The notes below the pieces were generated by a model. The model made no database searches and had not been told where the DNA came from. It saw nothing but the letters and a program-made list of their open reading frames with translations. DNA of 64,000 nt, taken from NCBI GenBank assembly GCA_030144725.1, contig JASKMD010000031.1, positions 3,346,543 through 3,410,542 on the forward strand. Reading direction: 5' to 3'. The position numbers and the translations under genes are program-made. The stretch comes from Haematococcus lacustris (lineage: Eukaryota; Chlorophyta; Chlorophyceae; Chlamydomonadales; Haematococcaceae). Positions 52,973-64,000 of this stretch are shown piece by piece (within the stretch, counting starts at the first letter, position 1; every line of letters starts with the position of its first letter).

Positions 52973-55900
52973 TCAGATGATGCCCTGCTTCTTGAGGTCC
53001 AGGTACGTGCGCTTGTTGTACACATTGCCAGCTGCGTCCTCGTACTCCTCCTCTGTCTCTGCCTTGAAGCCGCCCTTCTGCTTCAGCTGAATGTCCTCCC
53101 ACAGCTTCTGGGCGTCAGCAATCTTTGTGACCTGCAGTGCGGCCAGGCTCCTCCTCTTGTACCGCTAGCACAACATCCACCACAGCAATGAGCAAGACCA
53201 GCAGTCCCAGCACCAGCTCCTGCCCATGTGTGCATCAAGAGGACCTGCATCTCACCGCCCACAGCCGCAAATGCCAGCTTCATACGGCCCAGCTGCAGGT
53301 GAAGTGGGGTTGTGCCTGACGTTGCTGACACCACCACCATTGAGGTGCGACACCCTCGTTGTCAGCTAGGTGTGTCATTCTCACTGTCTATGGCAATGAG
53401 GGTGAGGTGAGGTGAGGTAAGGTGGTATCCCACCTCAAAGAAGTTCTTGTTGTTGGGGATGCCTAATGCCCGCATGCCGTTCTGATGCCGGAACTCTTTG
53501 AAATGCTTCTCATATGCACGCCTGCAGCCGCAAAGCAGCGAAATTAAAACCACAGCAAGAGAAACTCGGCTGTGTTCACCCCAGCGATACCCTTTTGACA
53601 TATGAGCTGGTGTCTCACTTGGAGTTGAGGCCATTGCTCTAAAGCCAAGGCCTTGGCGTGAGTAAGCAGTCAAACAAGGCACACCCAGCCATGCTGCAGC
53701 TTCTGCCCCTGCCGACTCCCCTCCTGCTGCCAGCCCAGCGGCTGCCTCTTCACAGCCGTGCTTCTCAATCATACAACCACCCTGCTCCTGCTGGCGCACT
53801 GCTAGTTTGGTGCAGTACACCATGGCAGGAGTACGCACAAGAAGCCACCCACCTTCCCCAATACGAGAAGTTGCCACAGACCTCGCACTTGAACTCCTGG
53901 TTCAGGCCGTGGAGCTTGTACAGCCAGTAGGGGATGGGCTTACCGTCCCAGCCTAGCGGCAGTTTCAGGGGGTTGTACACAAACTCGTCCTCCGCATCAC
54001 TGCCTTCATCAGGCCCAGCAGCCGCCTCCTCCACGGCATCCTCCTGCTCAGCCTGCACACCGGCCAAACAAGCCAGGCAGCCCAAACAAGGCTGGCGGTG
54101 GATTTGACCCTAGATCTTATCATCCCAACCCTCTGCTTGCGCTGCACCAGCACAGCCACCAGCACAGTGGCAGCATCAGTGATCTGGTCTCCCAGAAACT
54201 CTGCCCTTGCAACAGCAGCCTGCAAGGCGCCTGCTGTCAGCAGCGATGGGGTGTCAACCCTGTTGACTGCACTCATGCACACAGCGCACACATGGCCCCA
54301 TGCACTGCCCATGCATAAGCGGCTCCCTCAGAATTGCCACCATACCGCTGGCAGCTGCCCAGCTCATACTCCTGCACCATGCTCTGATGCACTGCGCAGT
54401 CGCCTGCCATGGCTGAGCTTACCTGGCACAGGTCTGGTGAGCCTGGTGCAGTGATGTTTGAGCTTGAGTGATGGCATGCAGTCAACGGCTGATGCCTGCC
54501 CATGGTCGCCCAATGCGACACACAGTCGTTGCTGTAGTTGCTGTGGTTGCTGTCATTGTCTTAGTCAAACTCTGTGTTTGGTGCAGTCCTTAGAAGGCTA
54601 TGGCGCAGGCCATGGCAGCCAGCCAAATGCGCCCTCAGTGCAAGGGCAGAATGCAAAAGGCACCTCACGGCGCAAGACCCACCATCATCTCTTCGTATGT
54701 CTGGCCTTGCCGCTTCTCCACCCGCCCCTTTGTGTCAGCGATGACGTTGGACAGCAGTTCGCACATGCGCACCACCTGCATGCATGCAATGCCCCATGCA
54801 ATGTCTCCATGCCTTTCCCATGCAGTGCCTGCGTGCATTGCACCATGCAACTCTTCCAGCAACACAAGCAAGGATAGTGTGCATGGCTGAGCCACACATG
54901 TTCATATGGAACAGGGCATCCAGCAAGTGTATCCACATCAAGGTCCCATATGGCAGTCAATCTTTCGTGGCTCCTACAACTGCTACCATTATTGCCAGCT
55001 CCACAGCTCCTCTGCTCAATTTGCCAGCCCCACTGCTGGCACAAGTGCTGTTGTTGCTGCTGCCAATGCTGGTTGCAATGCTGGGAGCGAAATAGCTCAG
55101 ACCTGCTAAGGCCCAGCACTGAGTAGATGGAGCTGCTGCCTGCACCACACACCTTGGCCTCTATCACAGCGGCTGTGAGGGCGGCTGCCTTCTGCTTAGC
55201 CTGGGCAGCTGCAGCAGACTTGGCTGTCCCATTGCTGGCCGGGGCAGCAGCACCGTTGGCGGGGGGAGGAGGCGCCACACCCTTCGCAAACAGCTTCCTG
55301 GACAGGAGTTGAGGCGAGGCAGGCCCAGGGTCATGGCCAGGGCCAGAGGTAGGGTCAGGGCCAGAGCTAGGGTCAGGGCCAGAGCTAGGGTCAGGGCGAA
55401 GGTCAGAGCCAGAGTCAATGCGTAGTCCAAGGCACGAACATCCAGCCGACACAGGGACTGCCCCCCTGGCCTATTGAGCCAGGCGCAACCACGTCTCAAG
55501 CTATCTCCTGGCGTTGCCACAATGAAGCTGTATCAACACAAGGTGCAGGGCTGGCAGGTTGAGGCAGGGCCACCACACACAGCAAGTGAAGGGCAGCCAG
55601 TGAGAGGCGAGGCTTGCCAGCTACAAGAAAGGCTGCGGACGCCGCCACAGGTTGTTGGATGCGCCTACATGGGCCTGTCGCTGGCCCCTCACCCCTGATC
55701 TGTCTAGCCACGTCCATGGCCCCCCGCCCCCTCACCTGTCCAGCTCGTGCAGCGGCTTGCCCCTGGTGAGCCACAGCCTGAGAGCTCTCTCCCGTGGAGT
55801 ACCCCCACACTTGAGCCCCATGCTGCTAAGTGCCTCCTTCACCCGCTCAGCCCCCAGCGCCTCCAACTCCTCCACGCTGTCAAAGGCTGCCAGGTCCAGG

Positions 55901-58419
55901 TCCAGGCTGGGGTGGTCGGCACCAGCCTGAGGGGTGACCCCGAGGCCCTGGTCCTGCCAGCCGGTCAGGGTGCCTGCCTGGAAGGACGAGGTGGTTTCTT
56001 CTTCAAGCTGTGGGCAAGCAAGGGGTGGGCAGCTGCAGGGGGTGGACGTTCCCGAGCAAAGGGAAGGGTGGGCATGCCCAGGGGGATAGGGCCATGGGGG
56101 GGTTGCAAGGAGGGCTGAGGTGAAGGGGGAGGGTGGAGAAAGAGACCCCACATGATGTATAAGAGAGTGAGGTGAGAAGAGCAGGTTAGGCTCAAGGAGC
56201 AGTAGCAGCAGCACCCTGGGCACCTAGCACTGTTCAGCATACCTTGTTCATTTGGCGGCGGATTTGAGCCAATGGCTGAGTGCGCTCGTAGAAGGACAGG
56301 AGGTAGTTGAGTAGGCTCGTCGCATACTCCCTTCCCAGCCAGTAAGCAAGCAGGCAGGCAGACACACCAATAGCTGGGAGGTCGCTGATGCAGGCAGTTT
56401 GGCAGATAGGCAGGCAGGCAACCACCGCAGTATAGTCTTATTCAGGTGAACCACTGGCAGAAGTCTCATTGCCCAATTAAGCCAGTCCTTGCCTTACCTA
56501 GCCTGACCTAAGCTGGGGAGAGTGTGTAAGATAGCACAGCCTGGCAAGGCCTAAGCTATTGCAAACTGGCTGAGCTCTACATGGTTGACACAGCCTGACA
56601 TGATCCAGCACTATCTACAATAAGCTGACCTGGCCTGACGTGACCTGGCCTGGCCTGGCTTGACCAAGTTTGCCCTGGCCTGCCTCGATAGACCCTAACT
56701 ATTACTGATTTGAATAGGCCGAAACTTGACCATCTCCTTAAATCCTCCTTTCCACCATGACGACCATGATGATCCCACCAGGCTGATAAGCACACCAGGA
56801 GTTGAACCCGAGACCTACCCACCTGTAGGCAGCTCCCATCTTAAAGTGACGCGGGATGTTGCCTAGGTGCGCTCCCAGCCCTGTGACAAACTCATAGTAC
56901 TCCAGCGTCTTGCTGCCAAACTTTGCGTTCTGGAAGGCCGCAAACAGCGCATGCAAGTCCAGGTAGCGACCCAGGCCCTCCTCCCCAGTAAACTCCACGG
57001 TCGGCTCCTCCTTCAGCAGTGCCTCGTCATTCTCAGCCTGTGGGCACATGGAGCAGGAGCAGGAGCAGGAGCAAGGGCAGGAGCAGGAGCTGGTGCTGGA
57101 TGGCGAAGACAATGGGATGGTGATCACAATGCCCCTGAATGGCCAGGGGTGTGGGCATTGCCTGTATGCTGCCTGTAGGACCCCTGCCAGCTGTCACACC
57201 AAGCAACGGCTTCCTGCAGCAGCCATCCTCCACACTAACACCCCATGCCATGGCATCCCTGCCCTCTAGCTGCTGCACGTCACCAGGGATTACAAGGTGG
57301 TTGACCATGCTGCCACCGTACAGTAGGGCCACATTGCCTGTGCACTGCTTGCTTGGTCTGTTAGGCTGAGTGCTGAAGCTACGCTGGGCCCAGCAGCAGG
57401 AGGCCTCAATGAGCTGTTGGTCTGAGCAGCGAGTGTGAGAGGAGTCTGGGTCCGTGGCCGGAGTGTGAATAGAGTGTAACCAGTGTGACCAGCGTGCATG
57501 AGAGGGGTCTGGGTTTCAGCCCAAGGGCCGAATCAAAGCTAGGACAATGGCCAGGTGTGCGAAAGAGGCTGTGGCTGAGTCTGGGTCAGGGCCTCTGGGT
57601 CTGTAGCTGAGCTGTGGTGGGTCGGGAGCTGGTGAGAAGGCTGAGCAGCATCTATAGCAGCTGTAAGGAGCAGCAGCCCCAGGCCTGCACCACACCTGTG
57701 ATGACATAACTCTTGAGACGTGTGCAGGCAAGGGCAGGGCACTTGACCCTTACACACCTCTTGGCATGCCTGCCCAACTGTGTTTGCCCCAATGGGATGC
57801 TATGCTAGGTACTAGTTGATGTTACACCGCTGGTGCTGCCGGCACATCTAGTGCATTGCGTATCGCTGTGCCTGGTTGGCTGCTGTTCTAACAGGTGGGT
57901 AACCCATCCTGCCCCACAAGCAGCGTAGTGCCTGGTACACTTCACACACCTCGGTGACGTCCATGCTGGGAAAACGGCGGTGGTAGTCCCGCACATCTTT
58001 GAGACGATCGTAGAAGGCTGCGAATGGGTTGTCCTTGTTCGCGAGAGCTGCTATCTCTTCTTTCCTTGCGCCCTCCTCATCATCATATATCTTGACCTGA
58101 AGCAACAAGCCAGGGGTTGCCACTAATGCGGCAGTTGGGGTCCAGGGGCTCCAAGGCTGCAGCCTGGCAGCTTACAAGCTTAACCGCGGCAGTCTGCATG
58201 CCTTCCAACCGCCGTTTGACACGATGGCTTTGCAACAGTTTCTCCTTGTGTGTCCTCATGTCCCTCTTCAGATCCTTCACTATGATTCGCTCAAGCCGCT
58301 CCACCTCCTCGTGCAGAGCTACGGACATGGAAACTCAGTATGAGGCGCATCGCGTGCCAGTCACCCCAGGATAGTTGGGTATCGTCACCTCGTGTCTGCT
58401 CGAGGAGTGTGTCCGCCAT
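52973..58419 (-). CDS. SF3A3: Splicing factor 3A subunit 3 (SF3a60, Prp9 homologue)
   Basis: SF3a60 is a U2 snRNP component needed to form the pre-spliceosome. Eleven exons join in phase to 526 aa (human protein 501): 58419-58389, 58318-58176, 58096-57950, 57037-56823, 56330-56243, 56007-55736, 55297-55153, 54775-54683, 54052-53853, 53521-53434, 53131-52973. N-terminus [15 protein letters not shown] matches plant homologues, then [31 protein letters not shown], the SAP-like [19 protein letters not shown], and the hallmark [20 protein letters not shown] matrin-type C2H2 finger follows ([11 protein letters not shown]...KHFKEFRH), and the end is [20 protein letters not shown]. Nothing is missing. 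The acceptor at 56331 is non-ideal. Confidence 0.95.
55318..55415. repeat. 18-bp minisatellite in an SF3A3 intron
   Basis: About four to five copies of GGGCCAGAGCTAGGGTCA lie in the intron between exons at 55297 and 55736. Confidence 0.8.
56783..56822 (-). other. B-box-containing tRNA-like fragment
   Basis: Minus-strand CGGGTTCAACTCCTGG fits the pol III B box with one mismatch. No A box or acceptor stem was found nearby. It lies just inside an SF3A3 intron, next to the donor at 56822, and is probably a SINE or tRNA relic. Confidence 0.3.
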
Positions 58420-59156
58420 CGGGACCCAAGCTGTAAGCGCTTTTAGCAGCGGCGGAGTGGCGTGTGCGTAATCGAACAAGCTTAGAGTCTCACCCGCACG
58501 GAACCATGCAGCTTTGCAGGCATGGGCAATAAATGTGCTGTTTCTGTCAGCCGGTCCCAACTAACAGAAAATCTACCCAGGGCTGGTAATCACCGCGACC
58601 GACGTGGCTAAGTGGCACCCGCATACAGCCAGGAACAGTCGCCGCAGTAAGAAACGATTCAGATGGCATGCGAAACCGATGTAACAGCGCCCCCTTCACA
58701 TACGAACGGAAACACACAAGGTTGGAGCGATGCTTGAACTCTGCTGGACCTGCAGCTGAACCCGTCACTACTCCTGTTGATACATCAGTTGCTGGCCCAG
58801 TTGCTGTTGCTACATCAGCTCTGACGACTAAAGGGGTGGGAGGGGGTGAAAAGGACGTGCAGGGGGTGGGAGCAAAGTAAGGGGGTTGGGAGGGGGTGGG
58901 AGGGGGGATGGAGGGCGAAGCTGGGGCTGGGAGGGGGTAGGAGGAGGTGGGAGGGCTATGCTGGTGCTGGGAGGTGGTGGGGGTGCAAGGGGGTGCGAGG
59001 GGTGCGAGATGTTTTTTGCATGTGCAACCATCGAACTGCAAGTGATTTGCTTCCGATCGTCGCAGCTGAGCTGCACCAGCTACAATCAGCATTGCTTGGC
59101 TCTGCCCTAGTATGCTGTGCACCATCTGCCTACCATCACCACCTACCCACCTTGAC
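58420..59156. other. SF3A3 upstream region
   Basis: No gene found. A stretch at 58850-58990 is G-rich (repeats of GGGAGGGGGTGGGAGG), similar in style to the minisatellite at 2430-3045. Confidence 0.4.
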
Positions 59157-59698
59157 CGCCCCGCCCCGCCCCGCCCCGCCCCGCCCCACCCCGCCCCGCC
59201 CCGCCCCGCCCCGCCCCGCCCCGCCCCGCCCCGCCCCGCCCCGCCCCGCCCCGCCCCGCCCCGCCCCGCCCCGCCCCGCCCCGCCCCGCCCCGCCCCGCC
59301 CCGCCCCGCCCCGCCCCGCCCCGCCCCGCCCCGCCCCGCCCCGCCCCGCCCCGCCCCGCCCCGCCCCGCCCCGCCCCGCCCCGCCCCGCCCCGCCCCGCC
59401 CCGCCCCGCCCCGCCCCGCCCCGCCCCGCCCCGCCCCGCCCCGCCCCGCCCCGCCCCGCCCCGCCCCGCCCCGCCCCGCCCCGCCCCGCCCCGCCCCGCC
59501 CCGCCCCGCCCCGCCCCGCCCCGCCCCGCCCCGCCCCGCCCCGCCCCGCCCCGCCCCGCCCCGCCCCGCCCCGCCCCGCCCCGCCCCGCCCCGCCCCGCC
59601 CCGCCCCGCCCTGCCCCGCCCCGCCCCGCCCCGCCCCGCCCCGCCCCGACCCGACCCGACCCGACCCGACCCGACCCGACCCGACCCGGGATGATATT
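59157..59698 (-). repeat. (CCCCG)n array with adjoining (CCCGA)n
   Basis: About 98 copies of CCCCG on the + strand (the GGGGC motif on the minus strand) have only two visible variants, at 59188 and 59612. The array then switches at about 59648 to some ten copies of CCCGA. As at 13292-14753, all frames encode repeating pentapeptides that should not be annotated as genes. Confidence 0.95.
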
Positions 59699-60278
59699 AG
59701 AAGAGGCAGTCACACCCGGCCCAAACACCAGCTGCCCCACACCCTGAACCGGCACCTGGGGTTGGGTAGTATTGGCTCTTAGAGCGGTGAGGTGTCTGAA
59801 GCCCTCCACGGCATATGACGTCAGTGTGTGTTAACCATGCCATCACCAGTCAAGCAGGGGGAAAAGGGCTACAGTCAGGCGTTCCCAACTACCTGAAAAC
59901 CACCCCCCTGTGATACGAAGCCTGTATCTCCGCAGCCACTCAGTCAAAAATATATGTAAACAGTGCTTTGAACAGAGGAGACTCATAGCTACGAGATGGC
60001 AGACGCAGCAAAAACTATCTCGCTTTCAGCGGTGCTCAGTGCCTGCCCAAAGACCGACATTTGAATTCATGCGATTTTGCCCCATGCGAGGCGCGCCGTT
60101 CTAGCACGCTTCGCCACACTGTTGTGTGTGGCACCTGCAACGCGCAGCAGCAGTCGGAACATGATTTGCTTTTGGCATGTGAACGCGACGACGGCAGTCG
60201 TGACAGCTGGATATCATTATTAGCTTTTGGAGCTGCTGCTGTCACTCGCAATACGAGCACCTAGCCATGGCTCACCCT
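59699..60278. other. Interval without a supported gene
   Basis: Short frames only. A + strand stretch at 60061-60264 with two Cys (VVCGTCNAQQQSE) is not enough to call a gene. Confidence 0.35.
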
Positions 60279-60498
60279 GCAGGCGTTGGTGTGCTGCCTG
60301 CAGGTCGTCTAGGTCGCCCTGCAACCCATCCACGGTGCCCACTAGGGACTGCTCCACATCCCGCAGCCGCTGCACCTCAGCCTGTGCCCTGCCCACCGCA
60401 ACCTTCATACCACTAGGGCAGTGGCGGTGGCCTGCCTGGGAAGAGCTGTTTAACGCCGTCAGATGGGCACGGAGAGCTTTGCTGGGCCTCTTGCCCAT
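60279..60498 (-). CDS. Short coiled-coil exon, unrecognised
   Basis: On the minus strand an ATG at 60498 opens MGKRPSKALRAHLTALNSSS, followed by a heptad-like VEQSLVGTVDGLQGDLDDLQ and AAHQRLQ. This leads to a good splice donor (CTGCAGG|GTGAGC) at about 60278. The rest of the gene was not found downstream. It may be the first exon of a small coiled-coil protein or part of a dispersed gene family. Confidence 0.35.
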
Positions 60499-61336
60499 GG
60501 CTTGCAGGGGGTGGGAGAGAGTGGGAGTGGGTGGGAGGAGGGGAGGGCTGGAGAGCTGGTGTGGGCGGGGATGGGCGGGGAGTAGGGCTAGGTGGACTGG
60601 AAGGGGGTGGTGGAAGGGGGTGCCAACTCATCATACACCTGCAGCCAACAATTGATGTGCCTTTGAAGTGGTCTTAATCATCGTGCGTAAATCCAACAAC
60701 TATGTTTCTTTGTTCTGGTGATGCACGTAAGAGTCATCTTGGACAAAAGTGTAGGGAGTTTGGCTGGAGCTCAGCGGCGGTGGCAAAATGCAGCAAAGAT
60801 GTTGAGGGGTGGGGGGGTTTGCAAGCCAGGCGCCCACCATTATAGCGATGTAGCGCTGCCGTCAACACTTAAGGGGTTCCTCACATCCTCGCCAAGCGGC
60901 CTGCACCATCAGGAAGCTCGCGCAGCCATGTTTGCCGGACTTCGATGGTGTGCGCCACCGACATGTCGTGCATCGCCAACGGATAGCCAAGGACGTAGCT
61001 TACCGGTGTAGCTAACAACGGTCTGTGATTGGGACACATCCGGGGTCACATGTGGCTGCCCGCATCGAATGACTCCGATGGCAATTCCAGTCTTACATTA
61101 AACGCGCGTTATCGCATTGCAGCAGACGCAGCAAACGTTACATGAAATGATTGAGTATATGGGTTGCAGTTGCATGAAGATTACCAACCCCATGTTGGGA
61201 ACGCCTGAGCTACACTTGGTGGCTGTCCCCACGTATGCAAAAGCCACCCTTCAGCTGATGTTGCAGCTGCTTCGGTAGCCGGGTGCGTGGTACAACTCTT
61301 TCGCAGTCTTATCCATCTTGCATACCTTCTGGATTC
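60499..61336. other. Interval without a supported gene
   Basis: G-rich at 60505-60620, then unremarkable. At about 61170-61200 it carries the reverse complement of the dispersed motif GGTAATCTTCATGCAA also found at 13112 and 47277. It presumably includes the promoter of the following gene. Confidence 0.35.
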
Positions 61337-63148
61337 ATGCTGTCCTCCCATGCAGAAGCTTCCACCGAGGTTGAACGGCGAGTGTTAGACGTCGGAGTAA
61401 TCCAGCACGGTGCGAGACGTAGCCATCTAGCGATGCCCACTCTCAGTAACGCCCCTGCTTGCTGCGTCGCTTTAGAGAAAACGGAGACAGTGTGCACATC
61501 GCTGCTGCACTTGCCCGTAGCTTTACTCAACGACATCGCCTGCTGGGCCGCGCAGCTGGAGTGCGGAGATGCCCTGTCTCTTACCTGCCGTGCTTTCTCA
61601 CACGCAAACCTACTGCACGCCCCAGCCTTCCGCATTCAGCTGGATAGGCAGCGCTGCAACCAGCAGCTGACGCTCCGAGTTGTGGCAGCCCTGCAAGCCA
61701 GGACGGGTAGGCTGGCACTGACATTCGAGCAACCACGAGCGCAGGACAGCAGGCGTGCATTGAAGCTGCTGGGCCAAATCCTAGCAAAACTGGGGAAATG
61801 TGCAGCTGTGCAACTCTGCAAGCTGAGCAGAAGTGCGCCTACTAGACCTGACCTGGAGTGCCCCCCAGGCCTTGCCCAGCGCCTGCTCGACAGCTTCCCC
61901 AGCCTGACTGCCCTCACGATCCATGGCTACTCTGTCACCTGCAGCGGTCTGGCCAGCCTGGTCTGCCACCCGCAGCTGGCCCTGCATCTGCAGCAGCTGG
62001 ACCTCCCCAGCACTGTCATCAAACAACCTAGGGAGCCTGGGCCTGGAGCAGTGTCTCGGTCCAACCTGTTCCAGCATGCCAAACTTGTACAGCTGAGCTT
62101 TGATGACTGTGAGGGCGGTCTGCTGCCCGACCTACAGCCCCTGGCCCAGCACCTGACCCAACTGCGTGTTGGGCAGTTTCATGGAACTTTGATAGCCTTC
62201 ACATCAGCCATGGGCGCGCTGCCCCAGCTCCAGGTGCTGACAGCGCGCTGCTGGCATCATGGCGGCTTGTATGCTCTGCCCCAGCTGCTGCAGGCGCTGC
62301 CCCGGCTGCACACCCTGAACCTGCCGGGGGCCACTGTGCAGGGGCAGCGGCAGCTGGTTGAGCTGCTGGCAGCCACCCAGCTTACCAGCGTGCATGTGGG
62401 GGGTTTCAGGGACCTGGACAAGCCGTGTGCAGGTCTACCCTGCAGCTGGCAGAGGCTGGAAGTGACGGGCATTGTTGACTGCACCTCAGCTGCCTGCCTG
62501 CCTCTGACATCCCTTACCCAACCCCTGGTGCTGGGAAACCTGCTGGTTGGTCACCCTTCTGTGTCCATCCCTGTGGTGTCAGCTGCAGTCCTGAACCTGA
62601 CACAGGCCTGCAAGGTGCCAGTAAACATCCGGGTCTTGGAGCTGAGTATGTGTGACAACCCAGCAGCAGCAGCTGGCCCTCGCCTCCCTCCCACCGCGCC
62701 AGCCATTGGGCAGCAGCGTGCGAAGTTGCAGCAGCTAGTTGTTGTGCTACGAGAGCTGCATAGCATTGAGCTGCTTACCATTTCCAACATGCCAGAAGTG
62801 AGTGTGGAGGATGTGGTGGTGGTGGCTCCTCTTTGCCAGGGCTGCACTGCGCTCGACTTCCTGCAGAGTGGCGTGGCCCCCTCATTAGAGTTCTGGCGTC
62901 AGCTGGTGCAGCTCATGCCCACAATCAGCTATGTATACTTCATGGATTGCAAAGGTAGTGATACTGAAGCCATGTGCGAGTCACTGGTGATGATGGCTGA
63001 GCAGCCCTGGGCACGCTGGCTTGACATCATCATCGACATCACCCATTACCGCTACCAGCTCTCAGAATGCTGCCAGGCTACCAACAGCAGGTTTGACAAC
63101 CCTGCCAGCCCTGCCATCTTCCGGGTCCGCTTTCGTGTGTCAAACTAG
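61337..63148 (+). CDS. F-box-like / leucine-rich-repeat-like protein
   Basis: Single uninterrupted frame of 603 codons from the first ATG at 61337 to TAG at 63146-63148. Near residues 55-100, SLLHLPVALLNDIACWAAQ and ALSLTCRAFSHANLL resemble an F-box, which would bind SKP1 in an SCF ubiquitin ligase. The remainder has irregular leucine-rich repeats (FPSLTALTIHGYSV, HLQQLDLP, LTQLRVGQFHG, LPRLHTLNLPGATV, IRVLELSMCDN, and others) of the kind that recruit substrates. A start at 61433 (MPTLSNAPACC) is possible. Lack of introns is unusual for the window and may mark a retrocopy or an expanded family. The function is not known. Confidence 0.6.
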   Translation: MLSSHAEASTEVERRVLDVGVIQHGARRSHLAMPTLSNAPACCVALEKTETVCTSLLHLPVALLNDIACWAAQLECGDALSLTCRAFSHANLLHAPAFRIQLDRQRCNQQLTLRVVAALQARTGRLALTFEQPRAQDSRRALKLLGQILAKLGKCAAVQLCKLSRSAPTRPDLECPPGLAQRLLDSFPSLTALTIHGYSVTCSGLASLVCHPQLALHLQQLDLPSTVIKQPREPGPGAVSRSNLFQHAKLVQLSFDDCEGGLLPDLQPLAQHLTQLRVGQFHGTLIAFTSAMGALPQLQVLTARCWHHGGLYALPQLLQALPRLHTLNLPGATVQGQRQLVELLAATQLTSVHVGGFRDLDKPCAGLPCSWQRLEVTGIVDCTSAACLPLTSLTQPLVLGNLLVGHPSVSIPVVSAAVLNLTQACKVPVNIRVLELSMCDNPAAAAGPRLPPTAPAIGQQRAKLQQLVVVLRELHSIELLTISNMPEVSVEDVVVVAPLCQGCTALDFLQSGVAPSLEFWRQLVQLMPTISYVYFMDCKGSDTEAMCESLVMMAEQPWARWLDIIIDITHYRYQLSECCQATNSRFDNPASPAIFRVRFRVSN

Positions 63149-64000
63149 TGCCTTGACCACACTGCACATACCACTGGTCCATGCCAAATGAGCACATGTG
63201 TGGTGTGCGTGATGCATGAGTTGTGGACGAGTGCATGCTGAAAGAGAACGCCTCCCAGACAAGCATGAGCAGTAATGTATGCAGCAGTGTGTGTCTAGGC
63301 ATGTGGAGGGCTGTTAGGAGTCCCAGCCTGTCAGCTGACCAGCTCTCGCCACTCCAGTATCCTGGTGATAGTAAATGGTGGCAGTGCTTGTGGCAGGATG
63401 TGGCGTGTATTGCATGCATTGCAGTGCATGCGACGCTGAGTCGCTGTTGACATCACGTCGCTGTTGACGATCACTGCCATGGGATGCCATTGACATGAAT
63501 ACCACTAGCATGTCCTGACACATGGCTTGGGTGTAGCGAGTGTGTGCTTCGTGTGTAGTGAAAATGTGTAGTAACTACTACCATGACGGTAAGCTAGCTA
63601 TGTCGGCCATAGCTGTGGGTCTGGACAGGCTGGCAACAAAACTTGATGCTGGTTCCTACAGGGTTGAAGGTGCAGTAGCCACCACAACTTGCTTTATTGC
63701 TTGACTCGCATGGCCCAGGCCCAGTTAGTTATTACTTATTGACACTGTTTACAGCTGGTTTGCAGTGGAATGCCAATGTGGCTGCTGGGTGATGCTGCTT
63801 CTAAAGTCCCGCTGTTCAGGGTGGGTGTGGATGCAGGGGGAGACCAACCAGTGTTCTTGGCAGGCAAAAAAACCCATTCAACAAGGAACAATATGTTTGC
63901 CTGTGGGTAATTTCACTCAGCTACTCCAATCAAGTTGAAGCATCCTCGATCGCACCCTTGATGACTGCCAACCCCACACCGGTGTCACTCTTTTCCCCTG
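63149..64000. other. 3' flank of the F-box/LRR gene
   Basis: No further gene recognised up to the window end. No TGTAA polyadenylation signal, as used in chlorophytes, was found close to the stop. Confidence 0.4.

Noticed and set aside
58547..59809. 420-codon minus-strand frame and + strand PPRPA frames over the CCCCG array
   Set aside because: Same artefact as above. The flanks do not resemble a conserved protein.

Overview
This is a nuclear genomic window from a green alga, most likely a chlamydomonadalean. It is GC-rich by eye and has many short GT-AG introns, long CAG/GCA-rich introns and very large pure pentanucleotide tracts. It carries an LF4-type flagellar-length kinase with a volvocine-like sequence. 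A Haematococcus-like source is my inference and was not checked.

Host genes whose exon-intron structure could be rebuilt with consistent splice phases: GLE1 (+, 15009-22769, mRNA export), a NIN-like-protein GAF-type gene without a visible RWP-RK domain (-, 27956-30790), the LF4/MOK kinase (+, 33236-37436), a patatin-like lipase (+, 40931-45830), splicing factor SF3A3/SF3a60 (-, 52973-58419), and an intronless F-box/LRR-like protein (+, 61337-63148). Weaker coding candidates lie at 10628, 11985, 52661 and 60279.

The rest is mobile and repetitive DNA. 1-3045 is tandem and minisatellite DNA. 3856-9599 is a broken Ty3/gypsy chromovirus with a foldback MITE inside its pol gene. 13292-14753 and 59157-59698 are (GGGGC)n arrays on opposite strands. 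47614-52559 is a complete Ty1/copia element with matching LTRs, a 5-bp target duplication and a half-tRNA primer-binding site. 23353-24805 is a small non-autonomous LTR element (TRIM) nested inside a short repeat that is itself nested inside a larger transposon.

That larger transposon is the most interesting system. Six copies or fragments (23041-26545, 31152-32465, 37778-38122, 38640-40274, 42381-43055, 44588-44755) belong to one family. Its protein carries RuvC-like motifs of the Fanzor/TnpB nucleases. Just downstream of the stop codon each copy long enough to include it has a conserved non-coding module. Its hairpins keep pairing through compensatory base changes, as expected of an omega-RNA/guide scaffold. 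All coding copies here are damaged, so they would be non-autonomous or dead. One copy sits inside an intron of the patatin gene and one carries a 600-bp SINE-like insertion.
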